From NCBI RefSeq assembly GCF_965279545.1, contig NZ_OZ257250.1, positions 4,451,496 through 4,515,495 of the forward strand: a stretch of DNA of 64,000 nt. Reading direction: 5' to 3'. The position numbers were made by a program, and so were the translations under genes. Below, piece by piece: positions 25,311-33,396 of this stretch. Under the pieces are notes generated by a model that worked only from the letters and a program-made list of their open reading frames with translations, had not been told where the DNA came from and did no database searches. The stretch is from Methylibium sp965279545 (lineage in GTDB: Bacteria; Pseudomonadota; Gammaproteobacteria; Burkholderiales; Burkholderiaceae_C). How positions within the stretch are numbered: position 1 is the stretch's first letter; the number at the start of each line of letters is the position of its first letter.

Positions 25311-25742
25311 CTAGAACTGCAGACAGAAGTCGATCAGCCGCTTCTTGGACCAGTAGACCTTGCCGAGATAGAAGCCGGGGCCGATGAGCCGGATCTCGTC
25401 GCGGACCCAGTGCGCCAGCAGCGAGGTTTCCGAGTAGTCGAGCACGATGCATTCCTTGCCGTCGAGCCAGCTCGCGCCCTTGTAGACCTTGGCGACGATG
25501 GCCTCGACACCGAACATCAGGATCCGGTTCTTCAGCACGCCCTTCTGGGCATCGAACACTTTTCCCTGCCAGCCGAAGTGATTGATGATGCTGGCGATGC
25601 TCTCGGTGAACTTGGTGCCCGGCGCGATGATCGCCGTGCCCTGCGCCTGGCCGTTGGGGATGTCGCCCGCCGGGCTGGCAAGAAACAGCTCGTCGAGCTG
25701 CTCCTGCGACATGTCCATCAGTTGTGCTGCGTCGTATGCCAT
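25311..25742 (-). CDS. Hypothetical protein, 143 aa, in the redox-caspase operon
   Basis: I do not recognise the family. It has a good ribosome-binding site (GAGGAG seven bases before ATG 25742). The first ~30 residues are acidic and helical (MDMSQEQLDELFLAS), followed by GTKFTESIASIINHFGWQGKVFD and a beta-rich C-terminal half with KVYKGASWLDGKECIVLDYSETS and GPGFYLGKVYWSKKRL. The repeated beta strands suggest a small ligand-binding barrel, possibly lipocalin-like. No signal peptide. The spacing of 27 and 45 bp to neighbours supports operon membership. Confidence 0.72.
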   Translation of the reverse strand: MAYDAAQLMDMSQEQLDELFLASPAGDIPNGQAQGTAIIAPGTKFTESIASIINHFGWQGKVFDAQKGVLKNRILMFGVEAIVAKVYKGASWLDGKECIVLDYSETSLLAHWVRDEIRLIGPGFYLGKVYWSKKRLIDFCLQF

Positions 25743-25787
25743 GGTCGGCTCCTCTCGCGGTGTCCCGCTGTGAACAGGCTGAAGGTC

Positions 25788-27638
25788 TCAGTGATCCTGC
25801 GCCGCGTCGCGCAGGATCGTGTCGGCGGCTTTCTCGGCGATCATGTAGACCGCGCTCGCAATGAAGAAGCCCGGGATGCGCGGAAACGCCGATGCGTCGA
25901 CGACCCGCAGCCGGCGCGTGCCGTGAACGGCGAAGCGGCTGTCGAGCACGCCGCCGGCATCGGCCGCACCGATGGCGCAGGAACACGACGCGTGGTGACC
26001 CCAGGCCGTGTCGCGCACATAGGCGGCCAGTGCCGCATCCGACTGCAGCTGCGGGCCGGGCGACTCCTCCTCGGCGATCAGGCCGCTGTCGATCAGCGGC
26101 TTCGTCAGGCGGCGCACGAACCGGATCGCCTGCACGACGGCCTGCAGGTCGTCGCCCGCCGCGTCGCTGCCTTCCTCGAAGTAGCGGAAGTTCACGCGCG
26201 GCATGTCGCGCGGGTCGGCCGATTGCAGCGTCACGGTCCCGGCGCGGTTCTGCGTGTGCGCCTTGAGCACCGCCCAGGTCAGGCAGTCCTGGCGCCGCCG
26301 GATCAGGTCCGAGAAGCCGTCGCGGTAGCCTTCGAACTGCGCCAGCAGCGCCATGCAGAAGAGGTCGGGTTCGGCCCCCGCACGGTCGGAGCGGTGAGTC
26401 ATCGCCAGCGCGGCCCCGTTTGAAGCGTACATGCCGCTGCGCGCGTCGTTCCAGCGCTGCCACAGCGGGTCGCCGTGCTCGAAGCGGGCGCCGTCGAGCA
26501 CGCGCCAGGGGCGGCGCATGCGGTGCGTCACCGCCACCTCGTAGCGGTCCTGCAGGTTGCGCCCGACCCCGGCGAGATCGACGCGCGCCGCGATGCCGTG
26601 GGCGCGCAATTCGGCGGCCGGGCCGATGCCCGACAGCATCAGCAACTGCGGTGTGTTGAACGCGCCGCCGCACAGGATGACTTCGCGGCGCGCATGGACC
26701 TCGCGCCGCTCGCCCGGCCCCGCACTCGGCACGGCATGGGCGCGGTACAGGCGCTCGCCTTTGAGGTACTCGATGCCGCTCGCCGCGCCGTCGGCACCGA
26801 ACAGGACCCGCGTGGCCAGCGCGTCGAGCTCGATGTGCAGCCGGCCCGGGTGGTCGGCGGCGGCCTGCAGCAGGCGCTCGCGCGCACCGACGCGGGCATG
26901 GCCCGAGGTCGTCAGCGGGGTGTAGCACAGGCCCTCGAAGTCGCCGCCGCCCCACGGCCGCGCATTCGGGTCGCCCATGCCGCGCAGCCAGTGCACAGCG
27001 CTCAGCAGCGGCGTGGGCAGGCTCTTCGCGAAGACGCGGGCCGTGCCGCGCACCGTGTCCACCAGGTCGTCGTCGCCGAGCGCCTCGAGGGGGACGGAGC
27101 GCTCGGTGCGCAGCCAGCCGTCCCAGCCATGCCCCGTCCGGTCGAGGCCGACGCGCCGCAGCGCGCGCCACACCGGGCGGTGGTGGCAGGCCTCGAGGCG
27201 CCGGGCATAGCGCCGCATCCGGGACGCACGCCACGAGCGATCGCCGGTCAGCTGGGCGATGTCGTTCCAGTCGCTGGCGTGCGGCAGCACGAAGATCATC
27301 GCGTTGTGCGCGGTGCAGCCGCCCAGCGCCGCGGCGCGCGGGTACAGGACGCCGCGGCGCGGGTCGTACTTCGGGTCGCGGGCCTGGCGTGACTCGTCGG
27401 CGTAGTGCCGGACCTGGAAGTTCCAGCTCATCGCATCGTTCTCGCACGCGAAGGGATGGAAGGCGGGCACATCGTAGTCATCGGGCCGTTGCTGATCGGC
27501 GCCCGTGCGCGGGTCCGCGCCGGCCTCGATGACGAACACGCGCATCCCCGCTTCCACGAGCCGCGCCGCCAGCGGCCCGCCGCCTGCGCCCGAGCCGACG
27601 ATGACATAGTCCCATTCGAGCCCTCCGGCATTGGCCAT
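25788..27638 (-). CDS. GMC-family FAD-dependent oxidoreductase
   Basis: 616 residues. The FAD motif is YVIVGSGAGGGPLAARLVEAG at residues ~11-31 (GxGxxG), followed by the GMC signature region GGCTAHNAMIFVLP and, at the C-terminal end, GHHASCSCAIG (active-site His) and RVVDASAFPRIPGFF. GMC enzymes oxidise alcohols, sugars or sterols and pass electrons to oxygen, quinone or cytochrome. There is no signal peptide, so it is predicted cytoplasmic. It follows the di-heme cytochrome c gene by 33 bp. If it acts as an oxidase it would produce the H2O2 used by the Dyp-type peroxidase and catalase-like protein downstream; if a dehydrogenase, the cytochrome could be the acceptor, but the two appear to be in different compartments. 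Confidence 0.93.
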   Translation of the reverse strand: MANAGGLEWDYVIVGSGAGGGPLAARLVEAGMRVFVIEAGADPRTGADQQRPDDYDVPAFHPFACENDAMSWNFQVRHYADESRQARDPKYDPRRGVLYPRAAALGGCTAHNAMIFVLPHASDWNDIAQLTGDRSWRASRMRRYARRLEACHHRPVWRALRRVGLDRTGHGWDGWLRTERSVPLEALGDDDLVDTVRGTARVFAKSLPTPLLSAVHWLRGMGDPNARPWGGGDFEGLCYTPLTTSGHARVGARERLLQAAADHPGRLHIELDALATRVLFGADGAASGIEYLKGERLYRAHAVPSAGPGERREVHARREVILCGGAFNTPQLLMLSGIGPAAELRAHGIAARVDLAGVGRNLQDRYEVAVTHRMRRPWRVLDGARFEHGDPLWQRWNDARSGMYASNGAALAMTHRSDRAGAEPDLFCMALLAQFEGYRDGFSDLIRRRQDCLTWAVLKAHTQNRAGTVTLQSADPRDMPRVNFRYFEEGSDAAGDDLQAVVQAIRFVRRLTKPLIDSGLIAEEESPGPQLQSDAALAAYVRDTAWGHHASCSCAIGAADAGGVLDSRFAVHGTRRLRVVDASAFPRIPGFFIASAVYMIAEKAADTILRDAAQDH

Positions 27639-27671
27639 GTGTGCAGTCGTCTGGTGGTCGGACGCTGCCTG

Positions 27672-30191
27672 TCAGAACGTCTTGAGGAAGGCGATCAGCG
27701 CGCGCTTGTCCGCGTCGCTCAACTCCGGTTCGCGGCCGAAGGCCTTCTCGTCGGCGCTGAGCCCGTCCTGCCTGTTGAACTCGGCGGTGCCGAAATAGTG
27801 ACCGCGATTGACGACGAAATCCGGGCACTTGCTCAGCGCCATCATCGGCGCCTTCAGGTTCGCGAAGCGCTTGCGCAGCTCTTCGTCGCTGGCGTTCGCG
27901 GGGGCCGTGGCCAGATCGACCTTGAGCTTGAGCAGGAAGTCGCCGATGTCCGCCACATGGCTGGCCTTGTCGCCCAGGCTGTCGCTCTCGGCGCGCAGCT
28001 TCAGGTTCGACAGCAGGCCGACCGGAACGCCCTGCGGGATCGGGCCGAGCACGATGTCGCCGCCCTCGGCCACCAGCCACGGCAGCCAGCGGTGCAGCCG
28101 GCCCTGCAGCGGCTGCATCGCCTCGGGCACGAAGCCGATCGGAATGCTCACCTCGCTGCGCTGCGTGGTGCGATCGATCAGGCCGGGGATCTTGTCGCCC
28201 AGCAGTGCATCACGCTCGCGCTTCTCGGGCCACAGCATCTGCTCGATCGAGGCGTCGAACACCTTCATGCGGCTCTCGACCGAGGGGCTGACGTCGAACG
28301 GGCCGACGGAGTTGTTCAGCAGGAAGGGCGCGGTCGACCAGATGCTGATCAGCGAGGGCACCCGCGTGTAGCCGCGGCCCCCGGCCGGCATCGCGTACGG
28401 CATCGGTTCGCCGGTGAAGGGGTCGCTGAGCGTGACCGTTCCGACCGACGGCAACTGCTTGTAGGTCTGCGACGAGAAGTTGTCCCAGATGTTGCCGGCC
28501 AGGGCGTTGGTCGCGAGCGGGCTGCAGGCGTTGGTGCGCAGCAGGGTCGACGGAATGCGCGCTTCGGTGGACAGGTAGTTGCCCTGCAGGAAGTCGGGCG
28601 CCTGGACGATCCTGCGCATCTGCGCCTTGTAGTCTTCGGTCTGGGTCTGCGCCCAGTAGCGCTTGAAGCACTCCATGTAGCCCGCGCCCTGGCATTGCGC
28701 CGCGTTGAGCTCGGCCAGCAGCGCGGGCGCCTTGCTCGAATGGCAGCGCGCGCAGGTGTCGGCGAACACGAGCTTGCCGCGCTCCAGCGTGGCGCTGTCG
28801 GCGCTCAGGTAGCGGCCACCGCCGAGGGCAGCCGCGAGCCGGTCGGGCTGCGCCGCCTTCAGGAAGAACAGCGCGGTGTTCGGCGTGCCCGCTTCGGTCG
28901 CCTGCCAGTAGGTCGAGTTCTTCTGCGCGTCGGCGATCCGGATCGGCGTGATCGTCTTGCCGCCCACGATCGGGTTGAAATGCAGCAGCCACTCCTCGCT
29001 GAACAGGCCGATGTTGAGATAGACCCGGTTGAGGGCACCGAGCAGGCCTACCGAATCGGCGCCGTCCTTCAGCACATGGGGCGTGCGCACCATCGCGTCC
29101 GGCTTGGAATAGAAGTCGAGCAGCGGCCCGCTCGCGAGCACGTCGTTGAACTGCTTGTTGTCGAGTTCGCCGCCGGCGAGCTTCTCCTTGCCGATCTGCC
29201 TGGCCACGCCCATGCGCGCCATGAAGTCGTAGACCGCGTTCATGGTGCGCGGGTTGTTGATGCTGTCGGTCGACACCAGCGAGGTGTCCATCGTGCCTGG
29301 CCGGAAGGTGTGCGCGAGCTGGAACATATAGTTCCGCTGGCCCTCGGGCTTGTTCGCGTTGGGGATGAAGAGCCGGTCGACCCACATGTACTGCGCGCCG
29401 ACCGACGAGCTGAGGTTGGCGAACTTCGGGTGCGCCGGATCGTCCGGCGGATTCACCGGGCTCGGGCCCAGATGGCAGAAGCCGCAGGACATGCCGACGC
29501 GGTACGGGCGGACCAGATCCTCGCGGTTGTAGTAGGCCGGGTCGGTGTAGTACTTCTCGGCGTTCCAAGCCTTCGCGGCCTTTTCGTCGAACGCCGGATT
29601 GGGGAACAGGCGCAGGCCGGCGATGCCGGAGGCGTAGCCGTAGAACGATCCGACCGGCAGGGTGCTGCCATCACCCAGCGGCTTGCCGCGCGCACCGATC
29701 GCCACGCCCGGGTACTTGCCTTCGTTCTCGAACGGGTCGGGCGCGCAGTCCTTCGTGCGAACGTCGAGCCACAGGCCGCGGCGATTCGGGTCGGGCCCGG
29801 TTGCGCTCTCGAAGCACGGCTCGTTCACCAGGCCGAGGTAGGCCCAGCGGTTCGTTCGCGAGTAACCCTGGCTGGGGTGCGAGCTGACGATCTTCAGCAG
29901 GTCGAACGCGCCGAAGGTGTAGTCGGTCATGCGGTCCCAGAAGCGGTCGTTGCCGCCGCTCCACACCAGCCACATGTTGCGGCCCTTGATCTCCTCGGGC
30001 GACAGCGCCAGGCCGCCGTCCATGTCGTGGAAGTAGTCCTCCGAGGCGTGCGGGAACGAGGCCAGGTCGCGACCCGCTTGCCTGGCTTCGTCGAGAACCG
30101 CGCCGGGCTGCGGCGGCCTGGAGCACCCGGCCCAGGCCAGGCAGACCATCAGCAGTGACAGGCGTGCGGCGCTGCAGCATCGTTGGATCAT
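27672..30191 (-). CDS. Di-heme cytochrome c lipoprotein (cytochrome c peroxidase / RoxA-like)
   Basis: 839 residues from ATG 30191, which has an excellent AGAAGGAGG site. A lipoprotein signal ends at the lipobox LAWAGC (Cys23). Two CxxCH haem sites: CGFCH at 236-240 and CARCH at 480-484. A late segment, RVPSLISIWSTAPFLLNN, resembles the PSL-IW-TAPYLHNGS stretch of di-heme cytochrome c peroxidases and RoxA/RoxB rubber oxygenases, so it may be a di-heme oxygenase or peroxidase rather than a simple electron carrier. It is first in the leftward operon, 165 bp downstream of the hybrid kinase gene. Periplasmic anchoring is predicted. Confidence 0.86.
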   Translation of the reverse strand: MIQRCCSAARLSLLMVCLAWAGCSRPPQPGAVLDEARQAGRDLASFPHASEDYFHDMDGGLALSPEEIKGRNMWLVWSGGNDRFWDRMTDYTFGAFDLLKIVSSHPSQGYSRTNRWAYLGLVNEPCFESATGPDPNRRGLWLDVRTKDCAPDPFENEGKYPGVAIGARGKPLGDGSTLPVGSFYGYASGIAGLRLFPNPAFDEKAAKAWNAEKYYTDPAYYNREDLVRPYRVGMSCGFCHLGPSPVNPPDDPAHPKFANLSSSVGAQYMWVDRLFIPNANKPEGQRNYMFQLAHTFRPGTMDTSLVSTDSINNPRTMNAVYDFMARMGVARQIGKEKLAGGELDNKQFNDVLASGPLLDFYSKPDAMVRTPHVLKDGADSVGLLGALNRVYLNIGLFSEEWLLHFNPIVGGKTITPIRIADAQKNSTYWQATEAGTPNTALFFLKAAQPDRLAAALGGGRYLSADSATLERGKLVFADTCARCHSSKAPALLAELNAAQCQGAGYMECFKRYWAQTQTEDYKAQMRRIVQAPDFLQGNYLSTEARIPSTLLRTNACSPLATNALAGNIWDNFSSQTYKQLPSVGTVTLSDPFTGEPMPYAMPAGGRGYTRVPSLISIWSTAPFLLNNSVGPFDVSPSVESRMKVFDASIEQMLWPEKRERDALLGDKIPGLIDRTTQRSEVSIPIGFVPEAMQPLQGRLHRWLPWLVAEGGDIVLGPIPQGVPVGLLSNLKLRAESDSLGDKASHVADIGDFLLKLKVDLATAPANASDEELRKRFANLKAPMMALSKCPDFVVNRGHYFGTAEFNRQDGLSADEKAFGREPELSDADKRALIAFLKTF

Positions 30192-30355
30192 GACAATCCT
30201 CCTTCTCTGCCGGTCGGCCTGGTGCCTGTCGCTGGGTGGGTCCGGGCGGCACCATGGCTCGAACCCGGCAGGGCGATCCATGGTCGCGGCGAGTGTCGAT
30301 GCGGTCCGCAGCGTGAGCCATCCCTAGCTGCGAGGGCCCGACAGCTCCGTTGGAT

Positions 30356-32764
30356 TCACCCGGGGCTGCAGGTCGCGTCGACCGAGCGCTCCCTGCTGCC
30401 CCGGTCGGCCGCCGAGGCGTCGATGTGGCGCTCGAGGGCGTCGCTCAGAGCGGCCGGTGTGATGGGCTTGCTCGCATAGTCGGTCATGCCGGCGGCCAGG
30501 CAGAGGCTGCGATCGCCCGACAGTGCGTTCGCCGTCAAGGCAACAATGGGCAGCGCGGCGCGCCGTCCCGTGTCGCGCTCCCAGGCGCGAATCCGGCGGG
30601 TGGCCTCGAAGCCGTCCATCTCCGGCATGTGCACGTCCATCAGGATCAGGTCGTAGTCGGACGTCTGCACCGCGGCCAGCGCTTCGCGCCCGTTCGAGAC
30701 CACATCGGCCGTGCAGCCCAGCCACTCGAGCATGCCGAGAGCGACCTGCTGGTTCACCAGGTTGTCTTCGGCAACCAGCACGCGGGCGGTGCGCCCCGCC
30801 ACCCGGGCGCCGGGCGCCGCGCATGCCGGCGGCTCGCTCCGCGTCGTGACATCGGCCAGGCTGTCGAACAGCTGCGCCTGTCGCACCGGCTTGGGCAGGA
30901 CGTGCTGCACGCCCCAGGCCTGGATCCGGGCTGCCGCCGGCAGCTCGTCGGCGGCGGTCAACAGCACGATCCGCACGCCGGCGATTTCCGGCACGCTGCG
31001 CACCAGACGGGCCAGCTCCAGCCCGTCGATGCCGGGCATGTTCATGTCGATCAGTGCGGCGTCGTAGGGCGCGCCGCGCGCCGCGGCCGCGAACAACATC
31101 TCGAGTGCCGTCGCCGCGCCTTCGGCGCAGCCGCCGCTCACGCCCCAGGCGTTGAGCTGGTCATGCAATGCTTCCCGGCTGGCCGCGTTGTCGTCGACCA
31201 CCAGCACGCGCAAGCCGTGCAGCTGCGGCATCGGCAGTGCGCTGCTGGCCGACGCGCTGGCGAAGCATGCCGTGAACCAGAATGTGGAGCCCTGCGCGGG
31301 CTCGCTCGTCACGCCGATGTCGCCCTGCATGAGCTTGACCAGCCGCTTGGCGATCGATAAGCCCAAGCCGCTGCCGCCGAAGCGGCGAGTGGTCGAATTG
31401 TCGGCCTGGGTGAAGGCGTCGAAGATCCCCTCCTGGGCGGTCCGGTCGAGTCCGATGCCGGTGTCGCGCACCGCGAAGCGCAGCTGCATGTGCTGATCGT
31501 CGATCGTCACGACGTCCACCGTCGTCACGACTTCGCCGCGCGGCGTGAACTTGATGGCGTTGCCGACGAGGTTGAGCAGGATCTGCCGCAACCGGCCCGA
31601 ATCTCCCCTCACCATCCTGGGCAGGTCCGGAGCGAGCCGCGTGACCAGCTCCAGGCCCTTGTCCTGTGCCGCGCCGGCCATCAGCACGGCGATTTCCTCG
31701 ACGCTCTCGACGAGATCGAACTCGATGTTCTCCAGCGCCAGCTTGCCCGCTTCGATCCTGGAGTAGTCGAGGACGTCGTTGATGATCGTCAGCAGGGCTC
31801 GACCCGAGTGGCTGATGGTCGTTGCGAACCGCAGCTGGTTGGGCGCCAGTTCGGTGCCGAGCAGGAGTTCGGCCATGCCCAGCACGCCGTTCATCGGCGT
31901 GCGGATCTCGTGGCTCATCGTGGCGAGGAACTGCGACTTGGCTGCATTCGCCGCGTCGGCCTGCCGCTTGGCGACTTCCAGATCGGCCACGGCCTGCGCC
32001 AGTGCCGCGTCCCGGCCCTGGATCTGACCCAGCATCGCGTTGAAGCCGTCGATCAGGAGGCCGCTTTCGTCACCGCTCGTCTTGCTTGCGCGCAGCGCAT
32101 AGTCGCCCCGGCGCGAGACTTCGCACATCGTGGCGGCCAGGTGCAGCAGCGGCTCGGAGATGATGCGCTGCAGCCGCGAGGCCAGCAGGCAGGCCACGAG
32201 CAGGGCCCCCGCGAACACGAGCGCGGCGAAGCCAAGCTGGCGGCGGATCTGCGCCTGCAGCCGGGTGTCGGCGACCATCAGGTCGAGACGGCCGACCGTT
32301 GTGCCGTTGACCTCGATGCCTTGCACCAGTTCCAGGTAGCCCGCCTCGAAGTTGTGCGATGCGGGCGCCCCGCCGTTCAGACCCGCGCGCCCTGGCGTGC
32401 GCAGCCGGTCGCCGCCCGCGACACGCTGGACGAGCGCCTGCAAGCTCGGGTCGCCGCTGCGGGCGGAAGCGAAGTGCTTGCCGTCGACGAGGTAGATCTC
32501 GACCGCCAGCACGTCGGCTTCCCGGGCCAGTGCGGCGGCGATTTCGGCCGCGGCCGACTCGTCGCGGAACGCCAGCGCAGCGGCCGCGTTGATGGCGGAC
32601 ACGCGTGCCAGCGCCGTGGCCGACGACACCATCGCGTCGCGGGCCGCCGCCGTCTGGTTGAAGACGAAGATCGCTGAAGCGGCGAGCAGGGCGAGCGTGG
32701 TCGTCGCCACGGCCACGGCGATGATCCGCGACTTGATCGACAGGGTTTGCAGCAGGGCGTGCAT
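30356..32764 (-). CDS. Hybrid sensor histidine kinase with two C-terminal receivers
   Basis: 802 residues. A membrane segment at ~12-32 and another at ~175-195 enclose a ~140-residue periplasmic sensor (CHASE8-like); a HAMP region follows. The phosphoacceptor is in MSHEIRTPMNGVLGMAEL, the ATPase domain has LNLVGNAIKFT, RDTGIGL and GSGLGLSIAKRL. Receiver 1 (LHGLRVLVVDDNAASRE, Asp in LIDMNMPGIDG) and receiver 2 (RVLVAEDNLVNQQVA, Asp in LILMDVHMPEMDG) follow; no Hpt domain is present, so an external phosphotransfer protein is expected. The gene lies 45 bp after the YfiR-like gene and 165 bp before the cytochrome c gene, both on the same strand, so it may control or be co-regulated with the redox-caspase operon. 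Confidence 0.93.
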   Translation of the reverse strand: MHALLQTLSIKSRIIAVAVATTTLALLAASAIFVFNQTAAARDAMVSSATALARVSAINAAAALAFRDESAAAEIAAALAREADVLAVEIYLVDGKHFASARSGDPSLQALVQRVAGGDRLRTPGRAGLNGGAPASHNFEAGYLELVQGIEVNGTTVGRLDLMVADTRLQAQIRRQLGFAALVFAGALLVACLLASRLQRIISEPLLHLAATMCEVSRRGDYALRASKTSGDESGLLIDGFNAMLGQIQGRDAALAQAVADLEVAKRQADAANAAKSQFLATMSHEIRTPMNGVLGMAELLLGTELAPNQLRFATTISHSGRALLTIINDVLDYSRIEAGKLALENIEFDLVESVEEIAVLMAGAAQDKGLELVTRLAPDLPRMVRGDSGRLRQILLNLVGNAIKFTPRGEVVTTVDVVTIDDQHMQLRFAVRDTGIGLDRTAQEGIFDAFTQADNSTTRRFGGSGLGLSIAKRLVKLMQGDIGVTSEPAQGSTFWFTACFASASASSALPMPQLHGLRVLVVDDNAASREALHDQLNAWGVSGGCAEGAATALEMLFAAAARGAPYDAALIDMNMPGIDGLELARLVRSVPEIAGVRIVLLTAADELPAAARIQAWGVQHVLPKPVRQAQLFDSLADVTTRSEPPACAAPGARVAGRTARVLVAEDNLVNQQVALGMLEWLGCTADVVSNGREALAAVQTSDYDLILMDVHMPEMDGFEATRRIRAWERDTGRRAALPIVALTANALSGDRSLCLAAGMTDYASKPITPAALSDALERHIDASAADRGSRERSVDATCSPG

Positions 32765-32809
32765 GGCAGTGCCGATCCTCCTAGCGGCCAGGGCTGTCGT
32801 GGCGCCGGA

Positions 32810-33391
32810 TCATTGGTAGACCTCCTTCGCCAGGCGCAGCAGCTTGGAGCTGAGGTTCAGACGCGCCCCGCGCACCGCCTTCAGGTTGACCTCGAACAGC
32901 ACCTTCGAATCGCGCACCGCCATGTTGATGGCCACGCCCTCGCGCGCAGCGTGCGGGCTGTCCGCGACCGTCAGGACCGGGCTGCCGCTTACGGCCTCGA
33001 GCACGCGCGGCAGACCGCCGATGGCGGACGGGGCGATGAACAGCACCTGGCAGCCGCTCAGCGGCTGGCTGCCGGCCAGGCGCTGCACGACGAGGCTGCG
33101 TCCGCCGATCGCCTTGCCGTTCAGCTCGTCGAGTTCCGGGCCGAAGGGATCGCGGCCGAGGACGCACAGCTTGAGCGTGGTGCCGACCTCGATGGGCCAC
33201 TCGGTGAAGACCGCGAAGTTGTAGAGAAAGGCGGCCTTCAGGCGATATTCCGGCAGGTTGTCGCCCAGCACGGCCGGTGCGAACGACAGCAGCCCGCAAA
33301 TGCCCAGGACCATCGACAGGAGGTGGGCCGCAGGTCGCCATCGCGACATCCTCGCTGCCGAGCCGGCCGCCGCAAGAGACGAGAGAGTCAT
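32810..33391 (-). CDS. YfiR/HmsC-like periplasmic protein (DUF4154)
   Basis: 193 residues with an N-terminal hydrophobic export signal (SMVLGICGLLSFAPAVLG). The body has the DUF4154 pattern: YRLKAAFLYNFAVFTEWP near the start, LCVLGRDPFG, and the ending VNLKAVRGARLNLSSKLLRLAKEV. YfiR in Pseudomonas inhibits the diguanylate cyclase YfiN from the periplasm; here no GGDEF protein is next to it, and a hybrid histidine kinase with a periplasmic sensor takes that place. A later ATG (33349) could be the start. TonB receptor gene 5 bp upstream suggests shared transcription. Confidence 0.85.
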   Translation of the reverse strand: MTLSSLAAAGSAARMSRWRPAAHLLSMVLGICGLLSFAPAVLGDNLPEYRLKAAFLYNFAVFTEWPIEVGTTLKLCVLGRDPFGPELDELNGKAIGGRSLVVQRLAGSQPLSGCQVLFIAPSAIGGLPRVLEAVSGSPVLTVADSPHAAREGVAINMAVRDSKVLFEVNLKAVRGARLNLSSKLLRLAKEVYQ

Positions 33392-33396
33392 TTCGC

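Noticed and set aside
18551..30191. A known anti-phage system such as CBASS, gasdermin or type III CRISPR-linked caspase
   Set aside because: No cyclase, gasdermin-like, CRISPR or nucleotide-sensor gene is in the operon, so none of these labels can be supported.
32810..33391. A YfiR-YfiN-YfiB (c-di-GMP) operon
   Set aside because: No GGDEF cyclase or OmpA-like lipoprotein is adjacent; the partner is a histidine kinase.
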